From Desulfolutivibrio sulfoxidireducens (lineage in GTDB: Bacteria > Desulfobacterota > Desulfovibrionia > Desulfovibrionales > Desulfovibrionaceae), in NCBI RefSeq assembly GCF_013376475.1, contig NZ_CP045508.1, positions 2,888,001 through 2,952,000 of the forward strand: a stretch of 64,000 nt of DNA, in the 5' to 3' direction. Positions within the stretch are counted from its first letter, which is position 1. Every line of letters begins with the position of its first letter. The notes beneath the pieces were generated by a model. It had not been told where the DNA came from, did no database searches, and saw only the letters and a list, made by a program, of their open reading frames with translations. Below, piece after piece: positions 7,649-15,784 of the stretch. Made by a program: the position numbers and the translations under genes.

Positions 7649-8625
7649 GCGCCAAGCCCAATTACTTCAAGCTCGGCCTTTTCATCATCACCGGGAGCCT
7701 GATCCTGGTGGCGGCCCTGATCATACTGGGCCTCGGCGGCGCGTCGCAAAAAACCATCAGGATGGAGACCTATTTCAAGGAATCCGTCCAGGGCATCGAC
7801 ATCGGCACCCCGGTCAAATTCCTCGGCGTCCGGGTGGGGAACATCACCCGCATCTCCTTCGCCTTCGTCAAATACCAGGATTTCGCCAGTTCGCACCTGC
7901 GCTACGTCCTGGTGGAGTTCGGCATCGACCCGAGCAGCTATTACACCGGCGGGGAAAATCTGGACTTCGAGGAGATCATCAAACGCGAGGTGGCCCGGGG
8001 CCTGCGCATCAAGACCGCGCCCCAGGGACTCACGGGCACGGCCTACCTGGAGATGGACTACGTGGACCCGGCCAAAAACCCGCCCCTGCCCATCGACTGG
8101 CAGCCCGCCTATTCCTACATCCCCTCGGCCCCCAGCACCATCGCCCGGCTGGAGGAGACGCTACGCATCTTCAGCGACACCCTGACCAAAATCCGCGACG
8201 CGGGCATCGACACCTCGGTGGCCAACCTCAACGGACTCATCACGTCCGCGCGCAAGGCCGTGGAAGACGCGCGGCTCGGGCAGATCAGCGAACGGGTGCA
8301 CAAGCTCATCGGCAGCCTGGACGCCACCAACGCCAGCCTGCACGCCTTTCTCGAAGGCCCCGACTTCAACGCCGGCGTCAAAAGCTTCGCCGCATCCATG
8401 GGGAACATCCAACGCGGCACCGACTCCCTGCCCCAGGCCGTGGAGGACACCCGCCGCCTGATCCGGGAGGTCCTGGACCTTTTGGCCGAACAGCGCGGCG
8501 AGATCCGCTCCATCCTGGAAAACACCGGCCAGACCATGGAGAACGTCAAGGACCTGACAGGGGACGCCAAACGCAATCCGGCCCGGCTCTTTTTCGGCGA
8601 GCCTCCGGCCCGCAAGGAACCATGA
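7645..8625 (+). CDS. mlaD: MCE-domain protein, MlaD type
   Basis: 326 residues: one N-terminal transmembrane helix (LGLFIITGSLILVAALIILG, about 9-28), then an MCE domain (residues 38-125) with VQGIDIGTPVKFLGVRVGNI. A long helical C-terminal region runs from about 160 to 305 (LEETLRIFSDTLTKIRDAGI), as in PqiB/Mce-like proteins that form hexameric tunnels. It is anchored in the inner membrane and projects into the periplasm to conduct lipids. It overlaps the ATPase and lipoprotein genes by 4 bp each, so all are one operon. Confidence 0.9.
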   Translation: MSAKPNYFKLGLFIITGSLILVAALIILGLGGASQKTIRMETYFKESVQGIDIGTPVKFLGVRVGNITRISFAFVKYQDFASSHLRYVLVEFGIDPSSYYTGGENLDFEEIIKREVARGLRIKTAPQGLTGTAYLEMDYVDPAKNPPLPIDWQPAYSYIPSAPSTIARLEETLRIFSDTLTKIRDAGIDTSVANLNGLITSARKAVEDARLGQISERVHKLIGSLDATNASLHAFLEGPDFNAGVKSFAASMGNIQRGTDSLPQAVEDTRRLIREVLDLLAEQRGEIRSILENTGQTMENVKDLTGDAKRNPARLFFGEPPARKEP

Positions 8626-9290
8626 CCATGAACATCGTCTCCCGCCCGGCCGTGATCGCGGTCCTTCTGGCCCTGGCGACGCTTGTCGCGGGCTGTTCCG
8701 CGCCAAAAATCCCGGCCCCGGAAAAACGCTTCTACGCCATAAACCCGACCCGGCCGGAAACCCTGCCGCCAGCCCCGGGCGGCCCGATCCTGCGGGTGCG
8801 GGCCTTTGAAATCTCTCCGGCCGTTTCCGGAAAGGAGATGGTCTACCGCCTGGCCGAGCACGAATTCGAGTCGGACTACTACAACGTCTATTTCGTGGCC
8901 CCGGGGCCGGCCGTGACCCAGGCCGCGCGGCAGTGGCTGCGCGCCTGCGGGCTTTTCTCCCTGGTGCCGCCCGAGGGCAGCCTGGCCGGCGGGGCGGCCG
9001 ACGCCGACCTGATCCTGGAAGGCTCGGTCACGGCCCTGTACGGCGATTTCCGGGACCGGGCCGCGCCCAAGGCCGTGGCCGAGGTGCAATTCTTCGTGGG
9101 CAAAAAGACCGGCGGCGCGCCGGAAGTCGTTTTCCAGCGCAACTACCGCGCCGCCGTGCCGTTTTCTTTCGACGGCTCGGACTCGGCGGCCCTGGCCGCG
9201 GCCCTGAATACGGCCCTGGCGGATGTCCTGTCCCGGTTCGAGGCCGACATGCGGGCCTGCCTCGCGGGACTCACGCCTGCCATGCCCTGA
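8622..9290 (+). CDS. ABC transport auxiliary lipoprotein (PqiC-like)
   Basis: A 222-residue lipoprotein with lipobox LATLVAGC (Cys about 25). The motif KRFYAINPTRP and the pattern RVRAFEISPAVSGKEMVYRL match the ABC_trans_aux/PqiC family, which supports MCE tunnels from the outer membrane. It is last in the permease-ATPase-MCE operon and overlaps mlaD by 4 bp. An in-frame ATG two codons later (8628) could also be the start. No mlaC or mlaA homologue is adjacent, which fits the PqiABC/MCE arrangement better than the classical mla operon. Confidence 0.82.
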   Translation: MTMNIVSRPAVIAVLLALATLVAGCSAPKIPAPEKRFYAINPTRPETLPPAPGGPILRVRAFEISPAVSGKEMVYRLAEHEFESDYYNVYFVAPGPAVTQAARQWLRACGLFSLVPPEGSLAGGAADADLILEGSVTALYGDFRDRAAPKAVAEVQFFVGKKTGGAPEVVFQRNYRAAVPFSFDGSDSAALAAALNTALADVLSRFEADMRACLAGLTPAMP

Positions 9291-9521
9291 CGCGTGACGG
9301 GGCCGCCCCTTCCGGCGAGTCCGCCCGGCCGTGCCCTAGACGACCCGGGGGACATCCCCCCTCGTCTCTCGCTTGCGCCGCGTCGGCCGCCCCCCCGAGG
9401 CCCGGACGCCACAAGGCCCGGACGGTCTCCCGCCCGAGCCTTGTCTGTTCCTGCGTCGCCGGAGCATTCCGATCCGGCGAACACGGCGCGAGGCGTGCGC
9501 GCCCCGCCCCTTCGCGAATCC

Positions 9522-10067
9522 CTACGCCAGCTTCGGCTTCACGTACAACTCGCCGCCCTTGGCGTCGTTTATCACCAGCAGCGGAAAATCCACCACGGAA
9601 AGCTCCCGGATGGCCTCGGGACCCAGGTCCTCGTAGGCAATGACCCTGGCCGCCTTGATGCACTGGGACAAAAGCGCGCCAGCGCCGCCCGTGGCCCCGA
9701 AATAGACCGCCGTGTACTTCGCCAGCGCCGCCTTGACCTCGTCGCTGCGCTTGCCCTTGCCGATGGTGGCCTTGAGCCCCAGGGAATGCAGCCTCGGGGC
9801 GTAGCTGTCCATGCGGTAGCTGGTGGTCGGGCCGGCCGCGCCTATGGGCCGTCCCGGGGGCGCCGGGGACGGGCCGACATAGTAAATGAGCGCCCCTTTC
9901 AGGTCGAAGGGCAGGGTCTCGCCCTTGTCCAGGGACTCCACCAGGCGCTTGTGCGCCGCGTCCCGAGCGGTGTAGATGGTGCCGGTCAGGAGCACCACGT
10001 CCCCGATTTCAAGCTTGGAGACGTCCTCGTCCGTAAGCGGGGTGCTCAGTTTGTATTGCGCGGACAT
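9522..10067 (-). CDS. fumB: Fumarate hydratase class I, beta subunit
   Basis: 181 residues matching the C-terminal half of the iron-sulfur class I fumarase: LKIGD-type strand (LEIGDVVLLTGTIYTARDAAHKR), YYVGPSPAPPGRPIGAAGPTTSYRMD and KGKRSDEV. With the alpha subunit it interconverts malate and fumarate. Its ATG overlaps the TGA of the alpha gene (TGATG), giving translational coupling. Two-gene class I fumarases are typical of anaerobes and archaea, whereas enteric FumA/FumB are fused. The symbol means beta subunit here, not the E. coli isozyme. Confidence 0.92.
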   Translation of the reverse strand: MSAQYKLSTPLTDEDVSKLEIGDVVLLTGTIYTARDAAHKRLVESLDKGETLPFDLKGALIYYVGPSPAPPGRPIGAAGPTTSYRMDSYAPRLHSLGLKATIGKGKRSDEVKAALAKYTAVYFGATGGAGALLSQCIKAARVIAYEDLGPEAIRELSVVDFPLLVINDAKGGELYVKPKLA

Positions 10068-10903
10068 CAGAGGGTCACCTCCCTGTGCCGAGAGGAATGG
10101 CACTGCACGTTGACCGCCAGGGGCAGGCTGGCCAGATGACACGGGGCCACGGCGATCTTGACCCCAAGGGAGGTGGTCTTGCCGCCAAGGCCCATGGGGC
10201 CGATGCCCAACTCGTTTATGGCCTCCAGAAGCTCCTTCTCCTTGGCCGCGATGTCCGGATCGGGATGCACGTCGTCAAGCTCGCGCAAAAGCGCCTTCTT
10301 GGCGATGATCGCCGACAGCTCGGCGTTGCCGCCGATCCCGACGCCGATCACCGTGGGCGGACACGGATTCGGTCCGGCCTCGGCCACCCGGCGGACCACG
10401 AACTCCTTGATGCCGGGCCAGCCCTGGGCGGGGCTTAAAAAGGTCACCCGGGACATGTTCTCGCTGCCGCCGCCCTTGGCCATAAAGGCGATCTTGAGCC
10501 TGTCCCCGGGAACCAGATCGATGTGGATGATGGCCGGGGTGTTGTCGCCGGTATTTTTGCGGGTGAAGGGATCACACGCGGACTTGCGCAGATAGCCGTC
10601 CTTGTAGCCCTTGCGCACGCCCTCGTCGACGGCCGCCCGAAGCCCGCCCTCGACCCGGCAGTCCTCGCCCATCTCCACGAAAAGCACGGCCAGCCCCGTG
10701 TCCTGACACAAGGGCAGCCTGGTCTCCTTGGCCAAATCCGCGTTCTCCAGCAGTTGCCGGAAAATCTCCTTGGCCGAAGGCACTTCCTCCCTGGCCGCAC
10801 ACTCGCGAAACTTGGCCCACACGTCGGCCGGAAGCTCCACATTGGATTCCATGCACATCGTGGCCACAGCCTCGATGACATCCGCCGCCGGTATGATTCG
10901 CAT
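10067..10903 (-). CDS. fumA: Fumarate hydratase class I, alpha subunit
   Basis: 278 residues matching the N-terminal, [4Fe-4S]-binding half of class I fumarase. Visible are LPLCQDTGLAVLFVEMG with a cluster Cys, SACDPFTRKNTGDNTPA with a second, and PPTVIGVGIGGNAELSAIIAKKALLRELD. The ATG at 10903 has GGGGG upstream; the open frame extends further but lacks family similarity there. The gene follows frdCAB on the same strand, so the two enzymes probably serve the malate-fumarate-succinate branch together. An 81-bp hairpin repeat lies in its leader, 36 bp from the start codon. Confidence 0.93.
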   Translation of the reverse strand: MRIIPAADVIEAVATMCMESNVELPADVWAKFRECAAREEVPSAKEIFRQLLENADLAKETRLPLCQDTGLAVLFVEMGEDCRVEGGLRAAVDEGVRKGYKDGYLRKSACDPFTRKNTGDNTPAIIHIDLVPGDRLKIAFMAKGGGSENMSRVTFLSPAQGWPGIKEFVVRRVAEAGPNPCPPTVIGVGIGGNAELSAIIAKKALLRELDDVHPDPDIAAKEKELLEAINELGIGPMGLGGKTTSLGVKIAVAPCHLASLPLAVNVQCHSSRHREVTL

Positions 10904-10938
10904 GATGCCCCCTTTGTGGGAGGAGGAGGAAGAAGGCG

Positions 10939-11019
10939 CCGGGAGGGGGAAACCCCTTTTTTGAAAAAAAGGGGTTTCCCCCTCCCGGACCCTCCCCCTT
11001 CCCCAAAAAACTTTAACGG
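10939..11019 (-). repeat. 81-bp hairpin repeat, copy A, in the fumA leader
   Basis: A perfect 24-bp inverted repeat (10939-10962 with 10965-10988, two-base loop) has an inner arm of CCCCTTTTTT. A conserved tail ends in CCCCAAAAAACTTTAACGG (to 11019). A second copy of the same length lies at 53631-53711. Read on the minus strand, the tail is transcribed first, then the hairpin, then the fumA ribosome-binding site. Confidence 0.85.
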
Positions 11020-11035
11020 TTACAGGTAAATCGGC

Positions 11036-11057
11036 AAAAAACACCGTCCCCCGACGG
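11036..11057 (-). terminator. Possible rho-independent terminator after frdB
   Basis: On the minus strand, stem CCGTC/GACGG with a loop of Gs (11044-11057) is followed by TG and six T residues (11036-11041). It lies about 80 bp beyond the frdB stop and before fumA. The stem is short and could allow read-through into fumAB. Confidence 0.45.
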
Positions 11058-11062
11058 GGGGT

Positions 11063-11124
11063 CCAGGGGGAATCATTCCCCCTGGCGGTGGAGGGGTCCG
11101 GGGAGGAGGCGGCGCCTCCTCCCC
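11063..11124. repeat. Two perfect hairpins at the 3' end of frdB
   Basis: An 11-bp inverted repeat CCAGGGGGAAT/ATTCCCCCTGG (11063-11073, 11075-11085) is followed by a 12-bp one, GGGGAGGAGGCG/CGCCTCCTCCCC (11100-11111, 11113-11124). Each has a one-base centre. Nearly the same first palindrome, CCGGGGGAAAT/ATTTCCCCCGG, lies at 18922-18944 downstream of another minus-strand gene, so this looks like a repeated 3'-end element. Confidence 0.7.
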
Positions 11125-11134
11125 GGCCTGGCCG

Positions 11135-11896
11135 CTACGCGTGCTTGTGCTTATGTTTGTGCTTGCCGACGATGCTTTTCAGCGCCGTAAAGGCCATCTT
11201 GCGGCGCAACATGCCGAGCTGGTCTTGAAGCGGCAGTCCCTTGGGACAGACGTCCTCGCACCCCAGAAGGCCCATGCAGCCGAAGATGCCCTGGTCGTTG
11301 CCCACGATCTCGAAGTATTCCGCGTCGGTACGCTCGTCGCGGGGATCGAGGATGAACCGGGCGATACGGTTTAAGCCCACGGCCCCCAGGAAATCCGGGC
11401 GCATGAGCGCGGTGCCGCAGGCGGCCACGCAGCAGCCGCATTCGATGCACCGCTCCAACTCGTAGATCTCCTCGGCCAGGGAGTTGTCCATGCGTTCCTC
11501 GAGGGCGGCCGGGTCAAATTCCTTGCTGGTATGCACCCAGGATTCGACCTTCTGGTACATCTCCCGAAACCAGGTGCCGGTGTCCACGGACAAATCGCCC
11601 ACGAGCTTGAAGGCCGGCAGCGGCATGAGCGTGATCTCGTCGGGCAGGTCCTTGGTCTTGGTGTGGCAGGCCAGGCCCGGGCGGCCGTTGATGATCATGC
11701 CGCAGGCGCCGCAGATGCCGGCGCGGCAGCAGAAGTCGAACATCAGCGAGGGGTCCTGCTCCTCGCGGATGCGGTTTAGGGCGATAAAAAGGGTCATGCG
11801 GTCGGTCTCGTCGAGCATGAACTTGTCCATGCGCGGCGGTGTGCCGGGATCCTGGGGATTGCAGCGGAAGATGTTGAACGTGAGTATTCTGGACAT
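11135..11896 (-). CDS. frdB: Fumarate reductase iron-sulfur subunit
   Basis: 253 residues. The N-terminal [2Fe-2S] ferredoxin domain shows CCRAGICGACGM and a later Cys in GLACHTK. The C-terminal [4Fe-4S]/[3Fe-4S] domain shows CIECGCCVAACG and CMGLLGCEDVCPKGLPL. It passes electrons between the diheme FrdC and the flavin of FrdA. It is third in the order frdC-frdA-frdB, as in Wolinella-type menaquinol:fumarate reductase. The C-terminus ends in alternating His and Lys (HKHKHKHKHA), an odd tail that could bind metal. Confidence 0.95.
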   Translation of the reverse strand: MSRILTFNIFRCNPQDPGTPPRMDKFMLDETDRMTLFIALNRIREEQDPSLMFDFCCRAGICGACGMIINGRPGLACHTKTKDLPDEITLMPLPAFKLVGDLSVDTGTWFREMYQKVESWVHTSKEFDPAALEERMDNSLAEEIYELERCIECGCCVAACGTALMRPDFLGAVGLNRIARFILDPRDERTDAEYFEIVGNDQGIFGCMGLLGCEDVCPKGLPLQDQLGMLRRKMAFTALKSIVGKHKHKHKHA

Positions 11897-11908
11897 GGCG
11901 TCTATCCT

Positions 11909-13726
11909 TTAGGCGCTGATGATTTTTCCGCCGCCGTAGCCACGGTCGCCGGGGGGGATTTCGAAGATCTTGGAGGCCGGTTCGTAGGCCAGTTCCGGCA
12001 GGGAGGCGCCCTCGGGCCAGGTGGCCAGGGTCCGGCTCAGCCAGTCGCGGTCGTTGCGTTCGGGGAAGTCCTCGCGGGTATGGCTGCCCCGGCTCTCGGT
12101 GCGTTTGAGCGCCCCGTAGGCCACGCACAGGGCCAACCTGACCATGCCCTGGATTTTCAGCGCCAGGGCCAGTTCGGGATTGGCCCCCAGGCCGTTGGAT
12201 TTGAGTCCCACCCGTCCGGCCCGTTCGTGGATGGCCGAAAGGGTCTCGACGCACTCGGTCAGGTCCTTCTCGTTGCGGAAGATGCCCGCGCCCTTCATGA
12301 TGGCGTCGAACATGGCCTCGCGCACGGCGTAGGCGCTCTCGGAGCCGTTTGTGCGCTCCCGCAGGGCGGTGATCCGGGCGGCCTGTCTGGCCACGGCATC
12401 GTCCACGACCCTGGAGTTGAAGACCGCCTCGCAGCCCTTGAGGTATTCCACGACCTTCTTGCCGATGATGTTGCCGGCCACCACGGTCTCGGCCAGGGAG
12501 TTGCCGCCCAGGCGGTTGAATCCGTGCATGTCCCAGCAGGCGGATTCGCCGGCCGAGAACAGTCCGGCCAGGCCGTAGGCCGCGCCGTCCTTGTTGGTGC
12601 GCACGCCGCCCATGCTGTAGTGCTGGGTGGGGCGCACGGGAATGAGCTGGTAGGCCGGGTCGATGCCCAGGAAGCTTTTACAGATCTCGTCCACCTCGCG
12701 CAGCTTGGTGCGGATGTGGTCGATGCCCAGGTGGCGGATGTCCAGCCACAGGTGGTCGCCGTAGGGACTTTTGACCCCGAATCCCCTTTGCATGTGCACG
12801 GTCATCCACCGGGAGACCACGTCGCGGGAGGCCAGTTCGGCCTTTTCCGGCTCGTATTCGGGCATGAAGCGGTTCTCATTGACGTCGAGCAGGGTCCCGC
12901 CGTCGCCCCGGCAGCCCTCGGTGACCAGGATGTCCGTGGGCACGATGCCGGTGGGATGGAACTGCACGGCCTCCATGTTGCCTAAGGGGACAACGCCGGT
13001 ATTCAGGGCGATGATCTGGCCGCCGCCGTCGTTGATGACCGCGTTGGTGGATTCGCGGTAGATGCGGCCGAACCCGCCCGAGGCGACCAGCGTGGCCTTG
13101 GCCAGGTACACGCGCAGTTCGCCGGTTTTCAGGCAGCGCACCACCGCGCCCATGCACCGCGCGCCGTCGTGGATAAGCGAGATGGCCTCGACCCGGTCGT
13201 GGACCACCACGCCGAGCTGGGCGGCCCGGTTGTCCATGGTGTAAAGGACCGTGTGGCCTGTGCCGTCGGAGGTGTAGCAGGTGCGCCACTTGGCCGTGCC
13301 GCCGAAGGCCCGGGCGGTGATCAGCCCCTCTTTCTCCTGTTTCTCGACCTTGGTGAATTCCTTGCCGCCCTTGAAGTATTTGGATTCGCCGGGCACCACG
13401 CGGTTCCAGGGCACGCCCCAGGCGGCCAGTTCGCGCATGACGATGGGCGCGGTGTCCACGAAAAGGCGGGCCACCTCCTGATCGCATCCCCAGTCGGACC
13501 CCTTGACGGTGTCGGCGAAGTGGACGTCGGGACCGTCGCCCTCGCCCATGGCGCAGTTGCCCAGCGCCGCCTGCATGCCGCCCTGGGCGGCCGAGGAGTG
13601 GGAACGCCGGGCGGGCACGAGGCTCAGGCACACGGCGTCGAAACCGGCCGAGGCCGCCTCGATGGCCACGCGTTCCCCGGCCAGGCCCGCGCCGATGCAC
13701 AACAGATCGGAATAAATCGTCTGCAT
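11909..13726 (-). CDS. frdA: Fumarate reductase flavoprotein subunit
   Basis: 605 residues, the catalytic subunit interconverting fumarate and succinate. The FAD-binding Rossmann motif is CIGAGLAGERVAIEAA (10-25). The motif RRSHSSAAQGGMQAALG contains the His that carries covalent FAD in this family. Active-site signatures are FHPTGIVPTDILVTEGCRG and RPTQHYSMGGVRTN. The length and lack of extra domains fit QFR/SDH flavoproteins. It lies 12 bp upstream of frdB in one operon. The direction in vivo (fumarate reduction or succinate oxidation) cannot be read from sequence. Confidence 0.96.
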   Translation of the reverse strand: MQTIYSDLLCIGAGLAGERVAIEAASAGFDAVCLSLVPARRSHSSAAQGGMQAALGNCAMGEGDGPDVHFADTVKGSDWGCDQEVARLFVDTAPIVMRELAAWGVPWNRVVPGESKYFKGGKEFTKVEKQEKEGLITARAFGGTAKWRTCYTSDGTGHTVLYTMDNRAAQLGVVVHDRVEAISLIHDGARCMGAVVRCLKTGELRVYLAKATLVASGGFGRIYRESTNAVINDGGGQIIALNTGVVPLGNMEAVQFHPTGIVPTDILVTEGCRGDGGTLLDVNENRFMPEYEPEKAELASRDVVSRWMTVHMQRGFGVKSPYGDHLWLDIRHLGIDHIRTKLREVDEICKSFLGIDPAYQLIPVRPTQHYSMGGVRTNKDGAAYGLAGLFSAGESACWDMHGFNRLGGNSLAETVVAGNIIGKKVVEYLKGCEAVFNSRVVDDAVARQAARITALRERTNGSESAYAVREAMFDAIMKGAGIFRNEKDLTECVETLSAIHERAGRVGLKSNGLGANPELALALKIQGMVRLALCVAYGALKRTESRGSHTREDFPERNDRDWLSRTLATWPEGASLPELAYEPASKIFEIPPGDRGYGGGKIISA

Positions 13727-13739
13727 GGTTCGGTCCTTG

Positions 13740-14390
13740 TTACACGGTGAGGGTAAGGAAGCGGATCAGGGTGATAAGCCCGATCACGATGAAAAACACT
13801 GTGAGGATGTTCTCGAACTTCTTGGCGTTCTTGCGGTTGTCGCGGCGGATAAGTCCCCATTTGACGCCGATGCGGTAGTAGCCGATGCCCACGTGCAGTT
13901 CGACCATGGGCAGAAGCAGCAGATAGAAGACCAGCCACCAGCCGCCCTGGACCCGGGCCGCGCTCTTGGCCGCGGTGATCGGCAGGTCGGTCAGCACCAC
14001 CCACATGTGGATGGACCCCATAAGGAGGATGACCATGGCCGTGCCGGCCTGGACCAGCCACAGCCAGGTATCGGTATGCCGCATGCGCCGGGCGTGGGCG
14101 ACCATGACCGTCTGCTGCTCGGCCCGAAAGGGCACCTTGCGCGCGGCCAGGACGAAATGGAACAGAAAGACCAGACCGATAAGCGGCCCGCCCACCTGGG
14201 CCATGCCCGTGGACTCGAAGAATTCCGCCAGGGCGTTCATGGGTCCGGCGCCGAAAATCACGCTCGAGACCAGAATCATGTGACTCCACATAAAAAGGAT
14301 CAGACTGGCTCCGGTGAGCATCTGGAGCCAGTCCAGCCAGGCGGAACACTTTCCGATGGGCTGGGCGTGCGTGGCCAGTGACAGGGACAT
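13740..14390 (-). CDS. frdC: Fumarate reductase cytochrome b subunit
   Basis: 216 residues with five hydrophobic segments (for example TGASLILFMWSHMILVSSVI and GTAMVILLMGSIHMWVVLTD). Conserved His residues (FMWSHM, FLFHFVLA, GSIHMW, VELHVGIGYY) fit a diheme cytochrome b of the Wolinella FrdC type. It anchors FrdAB in the membrane and reacts with menaquinone. The ATG at 14390 has an ideal GGAGG. It is first in the operon, and a promoter-like sequence lies about 55-80 bp upstream. Confidence 0.92.
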   Translation of the reverse strand: MSLSLATHAQPIGKCSAWLDWLQMLTGASLILFMWSHMILVSSVIFGAGPMNALAEFFESTGMAQVGGPLIGLVFLFHFVLAARKVPFRAEQQTVMVAHARRMRHTDTWLWLVQAGTAMVILLMGSIHMWVVLTDLPITAAKSAARVQGGWWLVFYLLLLPMVELHVGIGYYRIGVKWGLIRRDNRKNAKKFENILTVFFIVIGLITLIRFLTLTV

Positions 14391-14444
14391 GGTTTCCTCC
14401 CGCGAAGCGTTGGAATGACGGATGAAGAGCCCGAAACCGGTGTT

Positions 14445-14473
14445 TTCTAGAAACATCCGCGATCTTTTGTCAA
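14445..14473 (-). promoter_or_regulatory. Candidate promoter of frdCAB
   Basis: On the minus strand a perfect TTGACA (14468-14473) is followed after 17 bp by CTAGAA (14445-14450), a fair -10. The -10 sits in the near-palindrome TGTTTTCTAGAAACA, which could be an operator. The regulator is unknown. Confidence 0.4.
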
Positions 14474-14487
14474 CGCGAATGCGCCGC

Positions 14488-15720
14488 TCATCCGGACCTC
14501 GCAAGCCCGGGGTACCGCATGTAGAGCCATATTCCAGCCAATATAAGGGTCACGACGGTCACCGGAAATCCCACCCGAAAATGGGTCCTCCACCCCACGG
14601 ATACGCCCAGGCGTCCGGCCTGGTCGGCCACGATGAGGTTGGCGATGGATCCGAGCAAAAAGAAATTCCCGGCAAACGTGCTGGCCAAGGCCAGGACCAC
14701 GGCGGACCTTTGCGAGGAATCGGCGGGCAGAAGAAGCATGACCGCCGGGACGTTGGAAACGACGTTGGACAGGACCACAGTGACGGCCCCGAGCCAGAAC
14801 CCGTTTTTCAGGTCCAGCCCGCTCCGGTCGAGGAAGGCGTGCAGATCGGACAAAAGCCCTGAGGAGGCCACGGCGTGGTTGACCACGAAAAGGCCCATGA
14901 ACAGGATAAGAAGCGGCCAGTCCACCAGGGAGAAAAACCGCCCCGAGGTCAGGCGGCGGCTTGACAAAAGCACCCCGGCGCAAAAAAGGGCCGTGACCTC
15001 CCGGGGCCAATCCCCGATCAGGAAGGCGACGACCAGGAAGACCAGGGCCACGCAGCCCTTAAACGACTGCCAGGGGCTGAAGTCCGGGGCCTGGACCTTG
15101 ATGCGCGGGGCCTCCAGGCGCCAACGGCCACGCCATAAAATGGCGATGATGCCCCAGGCGGCCACGAGCCCGGCCACCACCGGGGGGGCGGCCTGAAGAA
15201 AATACCATCCAAAGGGGATGCCCGAGACCTGGCCGATGAGCATGTTCTGGGGGTTGCCGATGAGCGTGGCCGCCGAACCGATGTTCGCGGCGCAGGCCAG
15301 CCCCAGAAGATAGGGCAGGGGATCAAGGTCCCGGCCCCGACAGGTCTCCACCAGGATCGGGGTCATGGCCAGGCAGACGATGTCGTTGGCGAGCACGGCC
15401 GAAAGCACGGCGGCGGCCAGGATGACCAGAAAAAGGAGCCGGGGCGGAGAGCCGTCGGCCTTTGCCAGTTTCCTGGTGACGAAGGCGTAGAAGCCGCCCA
15501 GGCGGAACTGGGCCGAGATGACCATGAGCGCGAAGAGAAGGGCCATGGTGGGCACGTCCACGGCCCCCCAGGCCTCCCGCACGGTCATGGCCCCCCCGGC
15601 CAAAAGGGCTATGGCCCCGAGAAGGGCCACGCCCGCCCGGTCCAGGGCCAGTCCGGGCAGTCCGCCAAGGATCATGCCCACATAGACCACGACAAAAACA
15701 GCCAGGACGAATTCGGTCAC
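14488..15720 (-). CDS. SLC13/ArsB-superfamily anion permease
   Basis: 410 residues with about ten to twelve transmembrane segments and the paired hairpin signatures of the ion-transporter superfamily: SAVLANDIVCLAMTPILVE with NIGSAATLIGNPQNMLIG, and VVSNVVSNVPAVMLLLPA in the second half. Such proteins carry di- and tricarboxylates, sulfate or arsenite; the substrate is not determinable here. Start is GTG at 15720 (VTEFVLAVF). It lies between the frd operon and the carbonic anhydrase gene on the same strand, so a dicarboxylate or sulfate role is plausible but unproven. Confidence 0.8.
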   Translation of the reverse strand: MTEFVLAVFVVVYVGMILGGLPGLALDRAGVALLGAIALLAGGAMTVREAWGAVDVPTMALLFALMVISAQFRLGGFYAFVTRKLAKADGSPPRLLFLVILAAAVLSAVLANDIVCLAMTPILVETCRGRDLDPLPYLLGLACAANIGSAATLIGNPQNMLIGQVSGIPFGWYFLQAAPPVVAGLVAAWGIIAILWRGRWRLEAPRIKVQAPDFSPWQSFKGCVALVFLVVAFLIGDWPREVTALFCAGVLLSSRRLTSGRFFSLVDWPLLILFMGLFVVNHAVASSGLLSDLHAFLDRSGLDLKNGFWLGAVTVVLSNVVSNVPAVMLLLPADSSQRSAVVLALASTFAGNFFLLGSIANLIVADQAGRLGVSVGWRTHFRVGFPVTVVTLILAGIWLYMRYPGLARSG

Positions 15721-15784
15721 GCGTCAGCCTCCGGGCAATGCGCCGCCCGGACTGATACCCCCGGCCGACCTGCCCGGCAAGGGT

